The notes under the pieces: model-generated
Seen by the model: only the letters and a program-made list of their open reading frames with translations
Told to the model about the DNA's origin: nothing
Database searches by the model: none
Source of the DNA: a virus
Strand: one strand, 5' to 3'
Virus record (IMG/VR): IMGVR_UViG_3300048003_000282
Coordinates: 1-30,730 of that record
Length of the DNA: 30,730 nt
Program-made: the position numbers and the translations under genes
Shown: positions 29,050-30,730 of the stretch, piece after piece
Numbering within the stretch: the stretch's first letter is position 1
How the letters are laid out: each line of letters opens with the position of its first letter

Positions 29050-29655
29050 ATGAAAGCAAACGAAATACTAAACAAAATAAAAAATATTGTTGGTGAAAAA
29101 GTTAATCTTTCTGAAGAAAAAATAGAAATGGCTGAAATTACATTAGAAAACGGAACTGTATTAGTTGCAGAATCTTTTGAAGCTGGAAAATCTGTATTTA
29201 TTAAAACTGATGATGAGCAAATTGCTCTACCAGTTGGTGAATATAAATTAGAAGAAGGCAAAGTTTTAGTTGTATCTGAAGAAGGTTTAATTGACAGTAT
29301 TAAAGAAGCTGCTGAAGAAGAGGTAGCTGAAGAAGAATTATCTGAAGAATCTGAAGAAGTTAAAGAAACTGAATTAGAGGAAGAAGAAAAAGAAGAAATG
29401 AACTATGTAACCAAAGAAGAGTTTACATCTGCTGTTGAAGAAATCAAAGCAATGATTGACGAAAAACTTGGTAACAAAGAAGAAATGAAGGAAGAAGTAA
29501 TAGAAGAGAAAGAAGAACTTTCTGCTGTTGCTCCTGAACCTGTAAAACATAATCCTGAAGCTGAAGTTGATAATAAAGTGAATTTTCATATTGGAAGCAA
29601 TAGAACAGCTACAACTAAAGACAGGGTTTTTGATAAAATTTTTAACAATAATTAA
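29050..29655 (+). CDS. Acidic scaffold-like protein
   Basis: This is a 201-residue protein. Residues 20-80 are beta-rich (ITLENGTVLVAESFEAG, IALPVGEYKLEEGKVLVV), a small domain known to me from other phage scaffold proteins. Residues about 85-165 are a very acidic coiled coil (strings of Glu with Lys). The C-terminus has a conserved-looking NRTATTKDRVFDKIF. Scaffold proteins are acidic, helical and placed between the protease and the major capsid gene, all of which hold here. It would guide capsid assembly and then be cut by the protease. No membrane segment. Confidence 0.72.
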   Translation: MKANEILNKIKNIVGEKVNLSEEKIEMAEITLENGTVLVAESFEAGKSVFIKTDDEQIALPVGEYKLEEGKVLVVSEEGLIDSIKEAAEEEVAEEELSEESEEVKETELEEEEKEEMNYVTKEEFTSAVEEIKAMIDEKLGNKEEMKEEVIEEKEELSAVAPEPVKHNPEAEVDNKVNFHIGSNRTATTKDRVFDKIFNNN

Positions 29656-29665
29656 ATAAAATAAA

Positions 29666-30601
29666 ATGGCGACAACAACAAGTATAACAAGTACTTACGC
29701 TGGAGAATTTGCAGGTAAATATATCTCTGCTGCTCTTTTAAGTGCTAACACAATTGATAAAGGCGGTATAGAAGTAATGCCTAATATCAAGTATAAATCT
29801 ACTATGAAAAAAGTAGCTACTGATGCAAACGTAATTAAAGACGCTTCTTGCGATTTTGATGCAACTGCTACAGTAACATTAACTGAAAGATTACTACAAC
29901 CCTCTGAGTACCAAGTAAATATGACTTTTTGCAAGCAAGATTTTGTATCGGATTGGGAAGCTGCTCAAATGGGATATTCTGCATTTGATAAAATGCCACC
30001 TAAATTTTCAGATTTCATTATTGGCCACGTAGCTGGTTTAGTAGCTGAAAAAACTGAATCTAATATTTGGGAAGGTGTTAATGCAAACGCTGGTGAATTT
30101 GATGGGTTAACAACTTTAGCTTTAGCTGATGCTGACGTTATTGATGTAGCATCTCACGCTGCTGTAACTGCTTCTAACGTAATTAATAAATTAGGTTCTA
30201 TTGTTGATGCAGTACCTTCTGCTCTTTACAACAAAGAAGATTTACACATTTACGTATCACAAAACATTGCAAGAGCTTATGTAAGAGCTTTAGGTGGTTT
30301 TGCTACTTCTATTGGTTCAAATGGTGTTAACGCACAAGGGACACAATGGTACAACGCTGGAGGTCAACTATCTTTTGATGGTGTTAAAATCTTCGTTGCT
30401 AATGGATTAGCTGATGATACTGCAATGGCTGCTCAAAAGAGTAACTTATACTTTGGTACTGGTTTATTAAATGATATGAACGAAGTTAAGGTATTAGATA
30501 TGGCTGATCTTGATGGTTCTCAAAATGTGAGAGTTGTTATGAGATATACAAGCGCAGTTAACTACGGAATAGGTTCTGATATAGTTTTATACCACGCCTA
30601 A
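29666..30601 (+). CDS. Major capsid protein (HK97 fold)
   Basis: This is a 311-residue protein. Segments such as YAGEFAGKYISAALLSANTI, GIEVMPNIKYKSTMKKV, CDFDATATVTLTERLL and FSDFIIGHVAGLVAEKTESN match a major capsid family of Bacteroidetes phages. The order of an N-arm, an E-loop-like strand region, then P- and A-domain sequences is that of the HK97 fold. It would form the shell after scaffold removal. It is flanked by the scaffold gene 10 bases upstream and a weak terminator 15 bases downstream, as expected for an abundant product. Confidence 0.85.
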   Translation: MATTTSITSTYAGEFAGKYISAALLSANTIDKGGIEVMPNIKYKSTMKKVATDANVIKDASCDFDATATVTLTERLLQPSEYQVNMTFCKQDFVSDWEAAQMGYSAFDKMPPKFSDFIIGHVAGLVAEKTESNIWEGVNANAGEFDGLTTLALADADVIDVASHAAVTASNVINKLGSIVDAVPSALYNKEDLHIYVSQNIARAYVRALGGFATSIGSNGVNAQGTQWYNAGGQLSFDGVKIFVANGLADDTAMAAQKSNLYFGTGLLNDMNEVKVLDMADLDGSQNVRVVMRYTSAVNYGIGSDIVLYHA

Positions 30602-30616
30602 GAATTAATTAATAAC

Positions 30617-30640
30617 AAGGGGGTGTGATTCCCCCTTTAT
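30617..30640 (+). terminator. Weak terminator-like hairpin after the capsid gene
   Basis: AAGGGGG (30617-30623) pairs with CCCCCTT (30631-30637), closing a 7-base loop, and only three T's follow before an A. It may reduce, not end, transcription into the next gene, or protect the capsid mRNA. Its loop carries GTGATT, as does the loop of the terminator at 316-345. Confidence 0.6.
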
Positions 30641-30655
30641 TTAAATTTTAATAAT

Positions 30656-30730
30656 ATGGCTTGCGATTTAACAGCTGGTAGAAAAGTACCTTGTAAAGAT
30701 GTAATTGGTGGTATTGTTAGAGCTTGGTTC
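30656..30730 (+). CDS. N-terminal 25 residues of the virion protein split by the window ends
   Basis: The frame starts at ATG 30656 and is open to the last base (MACDLTAGRKVPCKDVIGGI, then VRAWF). The MACxLTxGRxxPCKDxxGG start is the one I recall for the small structural protein after the capsid gene in Bacteroidetes phages. Its C-terminus in that family resembles the partial ORF at the start of this window. The middle part is not in the window. Confidence 0.72.
   Translation, partial: MACDLTAGRKVPCKDVIGGIVRAWF

Noticed and set aside
29330-29400. GAA-rich low-complexity tract that might be a simple repeat
   Set aside because: It encodes the Glu-rich coiled coil of the scaffold-like protein and needs no other explanation.
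1-30730. CRISPR array, insertion sequence, integrase or attachment site
   Set aside because: No regularly spaced direct repeats with spacers, no transposase or recombinase motifs, and no duplicated tRNA-like segment were seen on either strand.

Overview
The window looks like most of the genome of a tailed phage (Caudoviricetes, siphovirus-type) infecting a marine flavobacterium or related Bacteroidetes. This rests on several observations. The sequence is very AT-rich. Every supported gene lies on the + strand, and many are joined by ATGA or TAATG overlaps. Leaders are A-rich rather than Shine-Dalgarno-like. Promoter-like sites match the Bacteroidetes TTTG / TAnnTTTG pattern, and most proteins resemble families I know from flavobacterial phages. 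No integrase, CI-type repressor, tRNA, CRISPR array or IS element was seen, so a lytic lifestyle is likely but not proven.

The two ends fall in what appears to be one gene. The last 75 bases encode the N-terminus (MACDLTAGRKVPC...) and the first 263 bases the C-terminus of the same kind of virion protein. The molecule is probably circular or terminally redundant, about 31 kb, with a small middle piece of that gene missing.

Layout, read as a circle. (1) Packaging: terminase small (17184) and large (17506) subunits, followed by an inserted DNA methyltransferase (18723). (2) A gene-poor control segment (19665-20260) with a strong promoter, a 67-residue orphan protein, two terminators and two copies of a hairpin motif. 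(3) Tail genes 20261-27626: tail assembly chaperone with a probable -1 frameshift on nine T's, tail-completion candidates, two large tail-tip proteins and a tape measure. (4) Head genes 27637-30601: XkdF-like protease with extra C-terminal domains, a Cys-rich peptide, an acidic scaffold and the major capsid protein. (5) The split end gene and a terminator, then a neck protein candidate, portal and head-tail connector (357-2987). (6) Receptor-binding or fibre proteins with Ig-like and LamG-like domains (2997-7191). (7) Lysis: coiled-coil membrane protein, amidase, 37-residue Cys peptide and holin candidate (7211-8812). (8) A metallophosphoesterase flanked by two related palindromes. (9) A long early operon, 10011-17133: a ribbon-helix-helix-like protein, a possible annealing protein with a RecE/Cas4-like exonuclease, an SSB-like protein with an acidic LPF tail, replication initiator, DnaB/RecA-type ATPase, methyltransferase, PD-(D/E)XK resolvase and a sigma-factor-like protein.

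The most unusual signals are not genes. One is a 47-nt module (39/47 identical) present inside the replication initiator gene and again in noncoding DNA. A second is a pair of hairpins sharing a GYCGR-N6-AGCG loop beside the tail promoter region. A third is an AAACGTTT motif ahead of both the tail and scaffold/capsid genes. The frameshift in the tail chaperone is also well supported. All functions are inferred from motifs and remembered family resemblance; no database search was run.
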